Shown here: in pieces, positions 13,501 through 24,000 of the stretch
Layout of the letters: the number at the start of each line of letters is the position of its first letter
Position numbering within the stretch: the stretch's first letter is position 1
Assembly (NCBI GenBank): GCA_030267565.1
Contig: BRXU01000029.1
Location: 281,001-345,000 of the forward strand
Origin: Pleodorina starrii
Taxonomy: Eukaryota > Chlorophyta > Chlorophyceae > Chlamydomonadales > Volvocaceae
DNA: 64,000 nucleotides
Direction of reading: 5' to 3'
Notes under the pieces: model-generated
Told to the model about the DNA's origin: nothing
The model's input: only the letters and a program-made list of their open reading frames with translations
Database searches by the model: none
Translations under genes and position numbers: made by a program

Positions 13501-13687
13501 TGCTCCTTCTCGGGATACCGTACCCCGGAATGTTGCTGTGACGGTATTCCTGAATTTCCCACGGAAGTCCCCCAGACCTCCCACGGAAAGCCGAATCCGT
13601 CGCTGGCGCAATCGCGGCAATCGGTCTGTTTGTAATGAAACGTTTTTTTCCGGCTAGCCGTGCACAGGAAAGAGTGAGTTACCGTTC
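10503..13687. other. 3' UTR of the kinase gene, then intergenic DNA
   Basis: After the 3' UTR (to about 10890) no exon with convincing protein character was found on either strand. The open frames here are composition artefacts. A minus-strand frame at 12631-13368 (245 codons) is Pro/Ser/Arg-rich and lacks any recognisable domain. Confidence 0.5.
10869..10873 (+). terminator. TGTAA polyadenylation signal of the receptor kinase gene
   Basis: TGTAA is the known nuclear polyadenylation signal of Chlamydomonas and Volvox. It lies about 370 bases after the kinase stop codon, a usual 3' UTR length for this lineage. Confidence 0.6.
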
Positions 13688-14370
13688 ATGGACACATTCA
13701 TCAGGCGGCGGCCACGCCTTGGCGCAGCTTTCTTGAGCCCGTGGTATGCAGAACATAGCAGGGCTTCGCGCCTAAACGGTTGGGCGAGGAACCACGACAT
13801 GTCCTCAGCTGCCGTCGCGAGCGCTCTGTGGACCTCGCCACAAGAGATTGGAAAGAGGTCCTTTCTAGATTGGCTCGCGGCCCACACATCCTTTTGCAAG
13901 CCGCTTCATCACTGGGAGGGCCGGCTCCAACTGTCGGAGCGCGACGGTTTTCTGCAGCTCCGCGGTCGGCACAAGAGCACCGGTGCTGAGGCCCGGTACT
14001 CCATCAGACCATCTGAAATTAAGGACTTGTATCTGGGATTCGATGACACTTTCACCTGGGTAAGTCGCGAACCGACAAATTTTCAACTGCTCTGAAAAGT
14101 CGGGCACTGCACTGTCGCTCGTAAAAGTAGTTGGCCGCTGCGAAAACAAAGGTGCGTGTGTCTTATTTTTTGCAGTTTGCGGACCGGAGCTTGGGACTTG
14201 CGTTCAAGCCGTTGAGGATGACGTTCGACTGCGACTCGGATTCTGCTGGCGCGCCCCAGTTGCAAGCCTTGTACCTAATACTGGAATTCACGCGCTGGCG
14301 CCGAGGTTCAGCGAACGAGGCCTGGTTCGATAAGCTACAAACTTGGAGACAGGGAGGAGCAGTTGAGTAA
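13688..14370 (+). CDS. Hypothetical two-exon protein
   Basis: Exons 13688-14059 and 14176-14370 join in phase 0 through a GTAAGT donor and a TTTTTTGCAG acceptor, giving 188 residues. I do not recognise the family. The N-terminal 60 residues are basic and carry no clear signal peptide. Residues about 75-170 alternate charged and hydrophobic positions (for example WEGRLQLSERDGFLQL and LGLAFKPLRMTF), as in a beta-rich fold; a PH-like barrel is only a guess. Codon and base use is less GC-rich than in the neighbouring kinase. The start was chosen as the first ATG in the open frame. A possible acceptor (GTGCACAG) just upstream means more 5' exons could exist. It could also be a domesticated or decayed mobile-element gene. 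A TGTAA at 15152-15156 could serve as its poly(A) signal. Confidence 0.4.
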
Positions 14371-14618
14371 CGACCTTGTGCTTCCAAATGGTGGTGCCCC
14401 CTGCATAAACCCTTTCGCTCCTCCACGTCCAAAAGGGCGGAAGGGAGCTCTCACTTATCTAAGCAGGCTTAAGGGAGGTCTCGAGGCTTCTGCAAATTTG
14501 AGGGACACTGACTTTAGATTAGTAAGAGAGCAGTCCGTGCCTGAAATGTCAGGAAGAGCATCTTGACCAAGGACTCATTACCCGGACCGATAACGCACTA
14601 CCCGTTGTGGTTGTTACA

Positions 14619-14660
14619 GTGGGCTCCGGTTCCAGACTCGGGAGCCAGGGTGGAGCCCAC
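14619..14660. repeat. Nine-base inverted repeat (hairpin)
   Basis: GTGGGCTCC at 14619-14627 is the exact reverse complement of GGAGCCCAC at 14652-14660, with a 24-base loop. It lies in the untranslated or intergenic DNA after the hypothetical gene. Confidence 0.6.
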
Positions 14661-15043
14661 GGACCCGCTGTCCTGATGCGTGTTGTTGCTTGGTACTTGC
14701 GGTACGTCTGACGATTGGGTTGTTTTAGGGTTTGCCGATGTGCGGCGTGGCGTGCAGCACTCGTGGAGCCCTCTCAAGCCACCATCTGCAGCTGATGGGA
14801 GACGAGTGCGTTCTGGGTTGGGAGCTTGAGACCCAATTAATATTACTGAAGGTTTTCTGAGTGCAACGCTAGAAAACCAAGGTTTTCTGTGAACTCAGAG
14901 GAGTTGTGCCCTCATAAGGGCGTTGGTACGACACATGGTGCCAGTTAAGGTGTCCGCGAAGGCGTGGAGGAGTGATTTTCGGGTTTTGTAGCTACATAGG
15001 GTGGTTGCTGCGAGGCTGTGGGCATTAAGGCCTTAGCGATAGC

Positions 15044-15110
15044 TTTCGCGGTAGCCGGCCCTCACCCGGCCTACCTTTCGCGGTAGCCGGCCCTCACCCG
15101 GCCTACCTAC
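15044..15110. repeat. 32-base tandem duplication
   Basis: Two exact head-to-tail copies of a 32-base unit that begins TTTCGCGGTAGCCGGCCC. The unit itself contains the imperfect palindrome GCCGGCC. Confidence 0.75.
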
Positions 15111-15159
15111 CGAATAAGGACGGCTTTCATTGCTTGCAGGTACCCTTTGTGTGTAACGA

Positions 15160-18001
15160 ACGATGATTTCTCATGAAAATTAATATTATCAGTTTCGCAA
15201 CGAGATCCAGACAGCGCTACCAATGGCAGCAGCAGCAGCAGCACCACCACCCCTACGCCAGTACGCCCACGTCATGTCATGTCATGCGCATAATTCGTCA
15301 TGTTACCGGCACACACCGGGTCAAGGCTACCCGCGTTTGCAGCTCCGTCTGCGGAAGTACCGTAAACTCGTGACCTTGGTACTACTCGCGCTCCGACAGA
15401 CGTCTGTACCAGACCAGACACCTGTACTACGTCGTACTATACGGCAGCGGTGCGCACCGCCTTGTCCTGCGTCGTCCCAATGGTCGTGTGCCATTGCCAC
15501 AATCCAGCCGTGTAGCATGAACCCCCGCTTGTATGTGTATGTGTGTGTGTGTGTCTCTGGCGACTCCTCGCCCCCTGCACCGGCCTTCCAAGTTCCATCT
15601 CCCGCCAATGACCCACCTCCCCAAAACACCCAACATGCACAAACATCGTACATATGGTACACGCGCATGGCCCCCTCCCTCCCCCCTCCGTCGCGGACAC
15701 ACACACACACACACATGCCGTCGGCCCCCCTCCAACCCGCCTCAAGGGGCCAGTGCCAATGCTGGGAACATGCACTCAATACCGGTATGAGGTATGTTCC
15801 CCTTGACATGCCAATCCCAATATGTCCTCGAAATGCGTCCTCGAAAGTCAATGCACAGAATGAAGAGCTCGTCCCCCAACCTTGATCCACCCTGATGCCG
15901 TATCCAGCCCCCAAGTACTAAGGCGCGCGCACGCTGTCCATCCGTCGGTCCTACACACACATACACATACATACACACACAGACACACACATCTGCGGAC
16001 CGACCGGAGCCTGAGACGTGTGGCGACCCCAGGTCTAAGTTCTGGGATTGTAACACACAAACCCACAAACACACACATACACAGAGACAAGCACGCACAC
16101 ATAGTCGGGTTGTTGTGGGTAATCCGGACGCCGAGCACCACACTGCCGGCGCGGTCTCCAACCTCCTGGCAACTGCCCAACAAGCCCCCCAAAACTACCG
16201 TCGCACCGGGCGAAACCGAGCCGGGGCTCAGCTCAACCCCCCTACTTCCTACGCGCGCGCACACACACATACACATGCCCATGAGCCCATCCATTAACCA
16301 AACGCTATTTGTCTTTTTGGGCTGGCTTAGGTTTTTTATCCACCCACCCCACCCACCCAAACCAAGCACGCACATCAAGCAAAAAGGCACTGCCATGTAC
16401 GACAGATACCACCGTACATGTGCACGGCCAGTACTCTGCGCCAGGCTTCCGATGCGGGCAGCAGAACGCGACCTCCCACCTCCACCTCCACCTCCACCTC
16501 GCCGCCCTCTTCATTTCTCTTTAGGGTTTCCGCTTTTCCGGTGCAATGGCGCCTAATGGTCGACACAACGCAGGCACTGCCTGTACGACCCACATGACCA
16601 AATCGATGCCAGGTGCCGACCCATATTGCCATCGATGCCTGTGGCGCGCCGGCACGGAGCAGACGCCGATCCATGGGTCAAAAGGTCGTGTCTGGGCTAA
16701 CTAACTCACTCTCCTCAGGCTCTCACCTGGGATGGGTGGCGCAAGCTCACACCTCCGGTCTTTGAGGGAAGGGCGCAAGCAACACCCCGTCAGCCTGGTT
16801 TGCGAAAGGCGGCCCCGGTCGTACGACACGGTACGACACGGTGCGGAGTCCGTGAGATGGCGGGACGTGCTTTGGCCTCGGATCCGGCCCTCAAACGTTG
16901 CGCGTCGGCTAGGTGCGAAGCCAAGCTGAGAGCAGCGCATAAACCTCTAAAGCGGTTGACCGTTGGCAATCTGCTTGTGCTGTACTGCAGCGCACAGCAC
17001 ACAAGCAGAGGCAAATCGACACGAGCCGCCCTCGCAATGTCACCATGGCACAAAGCTGTGCGTGGGGGCTGCCCGGCCGGCCGACTGGCATGCCAGCCGA
17101 CTGTGACCACCCAGGACACGGTTACCAGCCGTACCAACTGCCAACCGACATTCCAACCGTGGCCTGCTGGCCTCCCGTCCAACCAACAGCAGCCCGCGGG
17201 TCCGACCCGCGGATCGTTTGACGTCTCGCCGAGCGCCCATCTCGTTAGGCCTCCCCCCAGTATTGCTGGGTTCTGGGTCCGTTCGCTAACACCTTCTCCT
17301 TCTCCGCTGCGAAATTCTCTTTATACCTCCCAGCGGAGGGGAGCGGGGACCAAGACTGCACCGCCCGCAATGTCCGTTGTGTCCGTTGTGTCCGTTATGC
17401 CCGTTGGTACAAATCGCACAACGCATTAGAAACAGAGTCACCGGTGCGCTTCACGGACTGGTCGCCTCGCTCGCGGGTAATCCACCGGTGTCGTCGTACA
17501 CCCGCTACACCCGCGCAGCCACCCATCGGATATTTTACACACACGGAGGGAGGGAGGGAGGGAGGAGATGGACGACAATATTATATTATTAAGTCGCCAG
17601 TCGCGAAGCGTCGTGCTCCGGGCGAGCGTGTACGTACGTTTGTGTGGCTCGGGTTTGCGTGTGCGGCAACGCGTGCGTGAAACCGGCGGCGGCCACTCAC
17701 ACGCACGCACCCACACACGCATGCATGCATGCACGCAGCCCCGCTGCTGACCGTCTTCCTCTCGACGCTGTCCGTAGGATCACAGGAGAAACCCGCCCGT
17801 GCGTCCCGTGCCCGCGAGGCGCCTCCAAACCTACACCCTGGATGACCGCCCACACGAGTAACGCTCACGCCCCCACCCTACATCCTGAGCCCCCACTGCC
17901 CCGCCGCCCCGCGGCCCCGCCGCCCCACTGCCCCGCGGCCCCGCCTGCCCCGCCGCCCCGCCTGCCCCGCCTCCGTCAAGCACAGGAAACGGCCGAGAGC
18001 G

Positions 18002-18034
<33 letters not shown>

Positions 18035-18804
18035 GCAGCTGCGCCTCGTTTGCAACTGGCACAGCCATCCTGCGAGCCCGTGCCCGTCAAATGTCAGTGA
18101 GATAGTGACCCATGGGTCGGTGGGTCGGTGGGTCGGTGAGTCGCCGATACGAAATACCGGTTGGTGCGTCCGCGCGCACGGCCGCCTCCTCCCGTTCCGC
18201 TCGCGGCCAAATGGGCCTACGCGGAGTCCTTCGCGGTTCGCGGTTCGCTGCTCGTCAGTCGTGTAGTCGCCACTCATCAGCCCCCCTCACTCAGCCCCCA
18301 TTAGCCCAAGCAGCGCTTCGCAGCGCCCTATTGTGGTGCGACCCGCGGGTCATCGCGGTCATCGCGGCGAGCCCCACCAATACACGCATGCCGTACATAT
18401 ACACACATATGCACACACACACACATACACGTAAACCTGCGTCCTGCACTTCCCGCCCTTGGGTCACCGGGCGGTAGTCGCGCGACCCGCCTCTCCGGTA
18501 TACGGTACACCCGCCCGCCGCGGCAAGCACGACACACGACCACTGGCACATACGTGATACGCACATACGTGATGTGCGCCCATAGGCGCGCGGCGCAGTG
18601 CGGCGCAGTGCAGTACAGTGCAGTGCAGTGCAGCCGTCCCACGGGTCGGCGAGACCGGCGAGGCCCCAAACTCCACACCGTAGCGCCCCGAGGGCGCGAT
18701 TCCCTAGCCGTCGGCAATGGCGACGGCGACAGCTACGCTGGCGGCGGTGGCGGCGGCGGCTGACCCTAAAAGTGAAAACAAACGGTGTATTGTGGGTCGT
18801 ACTC
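15160..18804. other. Intergenic DNA between convergent genes
   Basis: No gene was recognised. The stretch holds several (AC/GT)n tracts (15540-15556, 15700-15715, 15950-15990, 18412-18426), an (AGC)n run at about 18003-18036 and GGGTCGGT repeats at 18115-18140. Open frames here are mostly translations of these simple repeats (THTHTH, VCVCVC). Confidence 0.6.
17277..17327 (+). repeat. Dispersed repeat family 1, intergenic copy
   Basis: It begins GTCCGTTCGCTAACACC and ends CGAAATTCTCTTTATAC, closely matching the copy at 4153. Confidence 0.75.
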
Positions 18805-21800
18805 CTACGTCGGGATCGCGCCGGGGAGGATCAGCGGCGAATCGGCGGCGCCACCGCGGCGCCCCTCACCGACCCACGGGTCACAACTATCGCTACCGCC
18901 GCCGCCGCCACCGCCGCCCGCCCTCATGCTGCCGACGCGAGCCGCCCGCCCCTCGCGTCGGCTGGCGCTGCGCGCCATCAGGCACGGCGACGGTGACGGC
19001 GGCGGCAACGCCGCCACGCGTCCCGGCTGACGCCGCCGCCCGCTTGACGTACGTTCCCTGGAGAAAGGCCGCGCCGCCGCGGCCGCGGCGCCGCAGCTTG
19101 CGTAGGAACTCCCTAGGGCGCTGCGCGCAGCGGCAGCGGCGGCGGCGGCGGAGCCGCCGTCAGCCGACGTCTCCGTCGCCGCTCGGGCCGCCAGCGATCT
19201 TGCAGACCAAGGGCGAGGGCTTTGTTGCTGCTGGTGGTGCTGGTGGTGCTGGTGGTGGTGGTTGCGGTTGTGATGGTGGTGATGCAACGCCCCAGGGCCG
19301 GCACCGCTGCAGGGAGTCACCACGCCCCTCGAGAGGCGGTCCCCGCCGGCGGCAGCGGCAGCGGCAGCGGCAGCGCTGGCGGCGCCACCACAGCTAGCCT
19401 CCGCCACCGGGCCTGCCGCCACATCCGCCGCCGCGTCAGCGGGCAAGCCCTCGGCGTCGGTGAGAGGGCCCGGGACCGGGCCGGCCTCATCCTCAGCTTC
19501 GATCTCCGCCGCAGCGACGGCGGCGGCGGCGGCGGTCGAGCTGGCGGTGGATGAAGCGAACCCGGCGAAGCTCTGACGGCCACATGCCTCAATCTCCATC
19601 TCCATCTCCAGCGCCTCCGCCTCCGCCTCCTCCTCCGCCGCCAAGTTGGCGGCCTCGTCCACCGGCGGTAACGGCGATCGTACAGCTGCGGCGCCGTCGC
19701 CGTCGCCGCCGCCGCCCCCGCGCTCGTCGATCCAATCCGCTAGGCTGTTGGCCAGAAAGGTCGACGCCACGGCGGTCAAGGCGGCGGCCCCCCCGTCAGC
19801 ACCGCTGACACCCCCGGCGGCGGCGTCCTCGCCTCCGCCTCCGCTGCTGCTTCGGGCCGACGCGCCGGCGCTGCTGGAGCCGGCGCCGTCGATGCCACCG
19901 CCGCTGCCGCCGTTGACGCTGCTCCCGCCGCCGCTGCTCACCCGGGGCTGCAAAGAACTCCCGCCGTCCGCCTCCGCTGCCGCTGCCTCCGCCGCCGCGC
20001 CTCCGCCGCCACTACTCCCCTCCCGCTGGGCCACCTCCGCCACGTCATCGTACGACACCACTTCCCCGGGCAGCGGCGGCGGCGGCCCCGGCTCCGGCGC
20101 CTCCGCTGCCGGCCGCTCTTCCGCCACATCACCCCCGCTACTCCCCTCCCGCCGTACCACCACCCCCGCCGCCGTCGCTGCCGCCGCCGCCGCCGTCGCC
20201 CGCCCCGCCAACGGGTGCGGATCCAGCAGCACCGGCGGCGTCCCCAGCCGGCCGCTGCCGCCGCCGCTACCGCTGCCGCTGGACATCCGCCGCCGCTGCG
20301 CCTCCGCCTCCGCCGCCGCGTCCGCCGCCGCCGCCAGCGCCGCCGCCGCCGCCTCTATGGCGGCGTCGGCGGAGGTATGTCCCTCCTCGTCGCCCTCCAC
20401 AATGTTGTCCAGGGAGGGTTGCACGGGGCCGGTCCCAGGCGCGAAGCGGCGGCCCAAGGGCGACTTGCCGGGGGAGGCCAGCGGGGCCACCACACGCGCG
20501 CTGGCGATGATCCTGTGCGAGTGATTGGAGGCGTAGTGTGAACGAATGGGGGCGGGCTAGAAATTATTCTAATTAGATATAATGCTCTAATGGAGCTGCA
20601 ACCCCAGGGCGGGCGGAGGGATAAATATAGAGGGGATGGTATGAGAAAGGCAGAAAACGCACCCATACACACACGCTCACACCCACACCCACACCCACAC
20701 ACAGGCGCGAACACATACCGGTACAGGCACCGCCTTGCCAGCCAAGCACTCCGTCTCCTTCCCTCACCCCTGTCCAGTCCACCACTCACCCCTGCGGCCC
20801 CCCCACCGCCCCTGTTCCGCTCGCCTAACGCTGTCTCCGACCCAATCGATGCGGTACCGGTACCTCCTTGTTTTCCCGTGTTTTGCCTCACTGTCCAGTC
20901 CGCCACTCACCCCTGCGGCCCCCTCACCACCCTTAATTTCCCTTTGCCTCACGGTCCAGTCCACCACTCACCCCTGCGCCTCCTCCACAGTAAACGTGCG
21001 CATGAAGCTGCCCCGCTCCACCTGGTCGATCTTGGACGAGCAGATCGGGCAGCCGTACCCGCGAGCCATAAGGCCCTCCGCGCAGGACACGCACAGCGCG
21101 GCGTGCATGCAGGGACGCAGTCGGCACTCTGAGGGACGGCGGGGGGGGGGGGCAACCGGAGGTGGAGGCGTGGGGGTGGGGTTAGGGGTTGGGGTGGGGG
21201 TGGCGGCGGAGAGACGGACGGATGGGGAGCGTTGGGGAGTAAGATTCAATACCGCAGCGGAAGGACGTGGCGAACGTTGGCGAGGGAGCTAATCCACGAA
21301 AGGGGGAGGGAAGCGGGGCGCTGGGTCGGCTTCGCCCTCGTCCGCATGCCACTTTCCCGTTAACTCTCCGCCCAGCCTAACCCCGGCCCCCTTCAAGCTC
21401 CAAGAGATGGGCCCCCGCTGGTGACAGCTGGATAGATGGGCCCCCGCTGGTGACAGCTGGATAGATGGGCCCCCGCTGGTGACGCCCCACTCCCCCCCCC
21501 GTCTCCTCGAACTGAGGTTCACATGCCCAGGTAGCCCTCTCGCGCACCTCGCTCCGAATCCATGCACACCATGCACAGCTTCCGGACCGACGGCGATGGA
21601 GTCGATTTGGGCGTGTCCATGCCGGCAAAGGCATCCTCCTCCTCGCCCGACCCCGTCGTGTTGACCGACCGGGGGGTACCAACACCGCCACCACCGGCAA
21701 CGCCGCCGCCGCCGCCGGCGGCCGCGCAAGCCTGCGCTTTGCGCACCTGCGCCTTCAGCGCCTTGACCTGAGCGTTCTCTGCGGCGCGAGGGGGAGGGGA

Positions 21801-23439
21801 GGGGATGGGGGGAGGGGACGGGAGGGGGGTAAAAGAAATCGGAGAGAGGGGAAAGGGGACCAGGGGAGGCGGCGGGAGGCAACCACAACGCTGAGAAGGA
21901 AGATTGTGGCGCGAGGGTCAGGCAGGCAGGCAGGCAGGCGGGCAGGCGGGGGCGGGGGGGAGGGACATCGCCTGGCCGTGGACAGGGGCGTGGGCGTGCC
22001 CGAGTCGGGACATCCAGTGAGCCCGTCAGACGCGTGCGCCGCCGCCTTGCTGCAATCCCCCCTCCGAGTTCCGAACGTTAACCGTATGGCCGTCCCGAGT
22101 TGGCTTCCTCCCCAACCCCGACCCAACCCCTCCGCCCAACCCAGCCCAGCCCGGCCGCCACTCGTCTCCCGCCCCGGATTATCCCGCCGCCCCCGCCGCC
22201 CCCGCAGCAGCCAACCCCACTGGCCTCGCCGGCGCCCCTGCCCCGCCTCCCGCCTTCACCGCTGCCCCACTGCCCTCAGCCAACCCCCAGCTGCCCCCAG
22301 CTACCCCCCGCTCCCTCCCGGGTGGGCCCTCGCACCTGGATCCAGCCGCTCCGCCTCCCGTGCATCCTGCAGCGCCTCGCCGTACTGCCGTAGAGCCATG
22401 CGCGCGTGGCAGCGCTGCATGTAGGCCTGACGACACGTCGCAGCCGGGCGGGGGGACCGGGGGGGACAGGGGGGTAGGTAAGAACACCTAGCCGCAGCCA
22501 AGGGACAGGGAACTGGGGAGGGACGGGTGCGGGGGAGGGAACAGCGCGCATCGACGCCCAAAGAACTGCACGCAAACCCACCCACCCCAACCCCTCGCAC
22601 ATACATACACACACACGGGCCCGTCAGCAGCCCCACATGTGGCAAGCGCCCCACTCCTCCGCCGTGCGGCGCTTTCCACCTGGCCACCTGGCCACGCACC
22701 ACCGCACGCAGGCGCTTTCCACCTGGCCACCTGGCCACGCACCACCGCACGCAGGCGCTTTCCACCTGGCCACCTGGCCACGCACCACCGCACGCAGGCG
22801 CTTTCCACCTGGCCACCTGGCCACGCACCACCGCACGCAGGCGCGAACCACCAAGGTGCGCGGAACGCCGCGGCGCACCTCGCCACAGCAGCCCAGCCCC
22901 CAGCCCCACCCCCTCACCACTGCGTTGCGTTCCCTCGTCCCGGGCCGTTCTCTATTACCCCGCCACCCACTTGTATGAGGTTGCCCTGCAGCTGCAGCGC
23001 CATTGTGTAATCCCCCACAGCCAGGGAATAGTCCCGCTGCTCCAGACGCACGTTGCCGCGCTCCAGATAGGCTGGGGCGAGACATGAGATGAGATGGGAC
23101 GAGATATGAGACGAGTTGGGACGAGATGGGAGACGAGATGGGACGAGATGGGAGACGAGCTGGGACAAGATGGGATCAGATGAGATTAGACGAGGCCAGC
23201 ACCCCACCCGTCCATCACCCCTCTTCGTGGCCGCCCCTCTCTCGTGGCCGCCTCCCTTGCGGCCGCCTCTCACCTCTCGCGGCCCCCCCCCCTCTCACCT
23301 CTCGCGTATGTGGGCCAGGTGGCGATGGTGGCGTTCAGCTCCTTGAGCGCCTCCGCCACCTTGCCGGCGGCCAGGTAGGCCTGGCCCCGCAGCAGCCGAG
23401 AGTCGGGCGTCACGGGCTGGGGCTTGGAGGCTTGGGGCC
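18805..23439 (-). CDS. TPR and RING-finger protein, probable E3 ubiquitin ligase (5' exons not found)
   Basis: Six exons, read on the minus strand, join in phase: 23439-23299, 23071-22971, 22426-22336, 21778-21548, 21128-20972, 20512-18805 (about 809 residues). The first three encode TPR-like helices (LLRGQAYLAAGKVAEALKEL; LERGNVRLEQRDYSLAVGDY; CHARMALRQYGEALQDAREA). A short helical stretch (AQVKALKAQVRKAQ) and an acidic linker come next. A C3HC4 RING follows at about 183-225: C-x2-C-x10-C-x-H-x3-C-x2-C-x11-C-x2-C, ending GCPIC. RING domains recruit ubiquitin-loaded E2 enzymes, and TPRs usually bind client or chaperone proteins; substrate and partners are unknown here. The last exon is an unbroken 569-codon frame rich in Ala, Gly, Ser and acidic residues, with a His/Gln tract. 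It may be partly intronic or end earlier. No N-terminal exon was found above 23439. Confidence 0.75.
21406..21484. repeat. 29-base tandem repeat in an intron of the RING gene
   Basis: About 2.8 copies of a 29-base unit beginning ATGGGCCCCCGCTGGTGACA. It lies between the exons at 20972-21128 and 21548-21778. Confidence 0.8.
22668..22840. repeat. 43-base minisatellite, four copies
   Basis: Four almost exact copies of a 43-base unit beginning GGCGCTTTCCACCTGGCCAC. It lies in the intron between the exons at 22336-22426 and 22971-23071 of the TPR/RING gene. It creates long open frames in all phases because 43 is not a multiple of three. Confidence 0.9.
22920..22964 (+). repeat. Dispersed repeat family 3, copy in the RING gene
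   Basis: CTGCGTTGCGTTCCCTCGTC followed by CCGGGCCGTTCTCTATTACC. It matches 61141-61183 with a few substitutions. Confidence 0.7.
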
Positions 23440-24000
23440 CTGCACAGAGCGGCCAGCGGCGGCGGGGGGGGCGAAACAGGGGTGGGGCAATGCGGCGGCG
23501 GCGGCGGTAGGCGGCGGTAGGACCCAGAGGAGTCGCTTCCCCTCTTCCCTTCTTGCCAGTCAGCTTGCCTCTTTGAACTGTGGACATATGAAGCGTATGA
23601 GCTGTTACGGTACACAGTGCCCGTCCCCCCCTGCCTCCAGCGCCGTTGGGCCCCATCCGGCCCTCCCACGCTACGGGCTCCGGTTCCATTCTCCCCTGGC
23701 CGGCCCTGTCCTGTTCTGCCCTGTCCTGTTCTCCCCTGACCGACCCTGTCCTGCCCTGTTCTGTTCTCCCCTGACTGGCCCTGTCCTGTCCTGTTCTATT
23801 CTGCCAATGGCAGGGTCGGTTCGGCCTCTGCGGCCTGTGCTGCACTGCCCCCGCTGCTGCTCGGGTCGACTCTGCCGCTTGCAAGGGAAGGAGTGGGGCG
23901 CTCCGTCTGTCGGCCTCCTAAGTGGAGTGGGCTCCTAAGTGTCTGTTGCAAGGGAAGGAGTGGGCTCCTAAGTGGAGTGGGCTCCTATGTGTCTGTCGAC
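23084..24000. repeat. Degenerate tandem repeats around the first found RING-gene exon
   Basis: Three arrays are visible: GGGACGAGATGG-like units (23084-23190), CTGTCCTGTTCTGCC-like units (23700-23805), and a roughly 50-base unit containing AAGGAGTGGGCTCCTAAGTG (23885-23995). They flank the exon 23299-23439 and hide any upstream exon. Confidence 0.65.

Noticed and set aside
15223..15885. 220-codon plus-strand frame and its overlapping minus-strand partner
   Set aside because: Built largely on microsatellites and simple words; no conserved pattern and no consistent splice neighbours.
22301..23085. Long frames with repeated VRGQVARWKAPACGG-like residues
   Set aside because: These are translations of the 43-base minisatellite in an intron of the TPR/RING gene, not a repeat protein.
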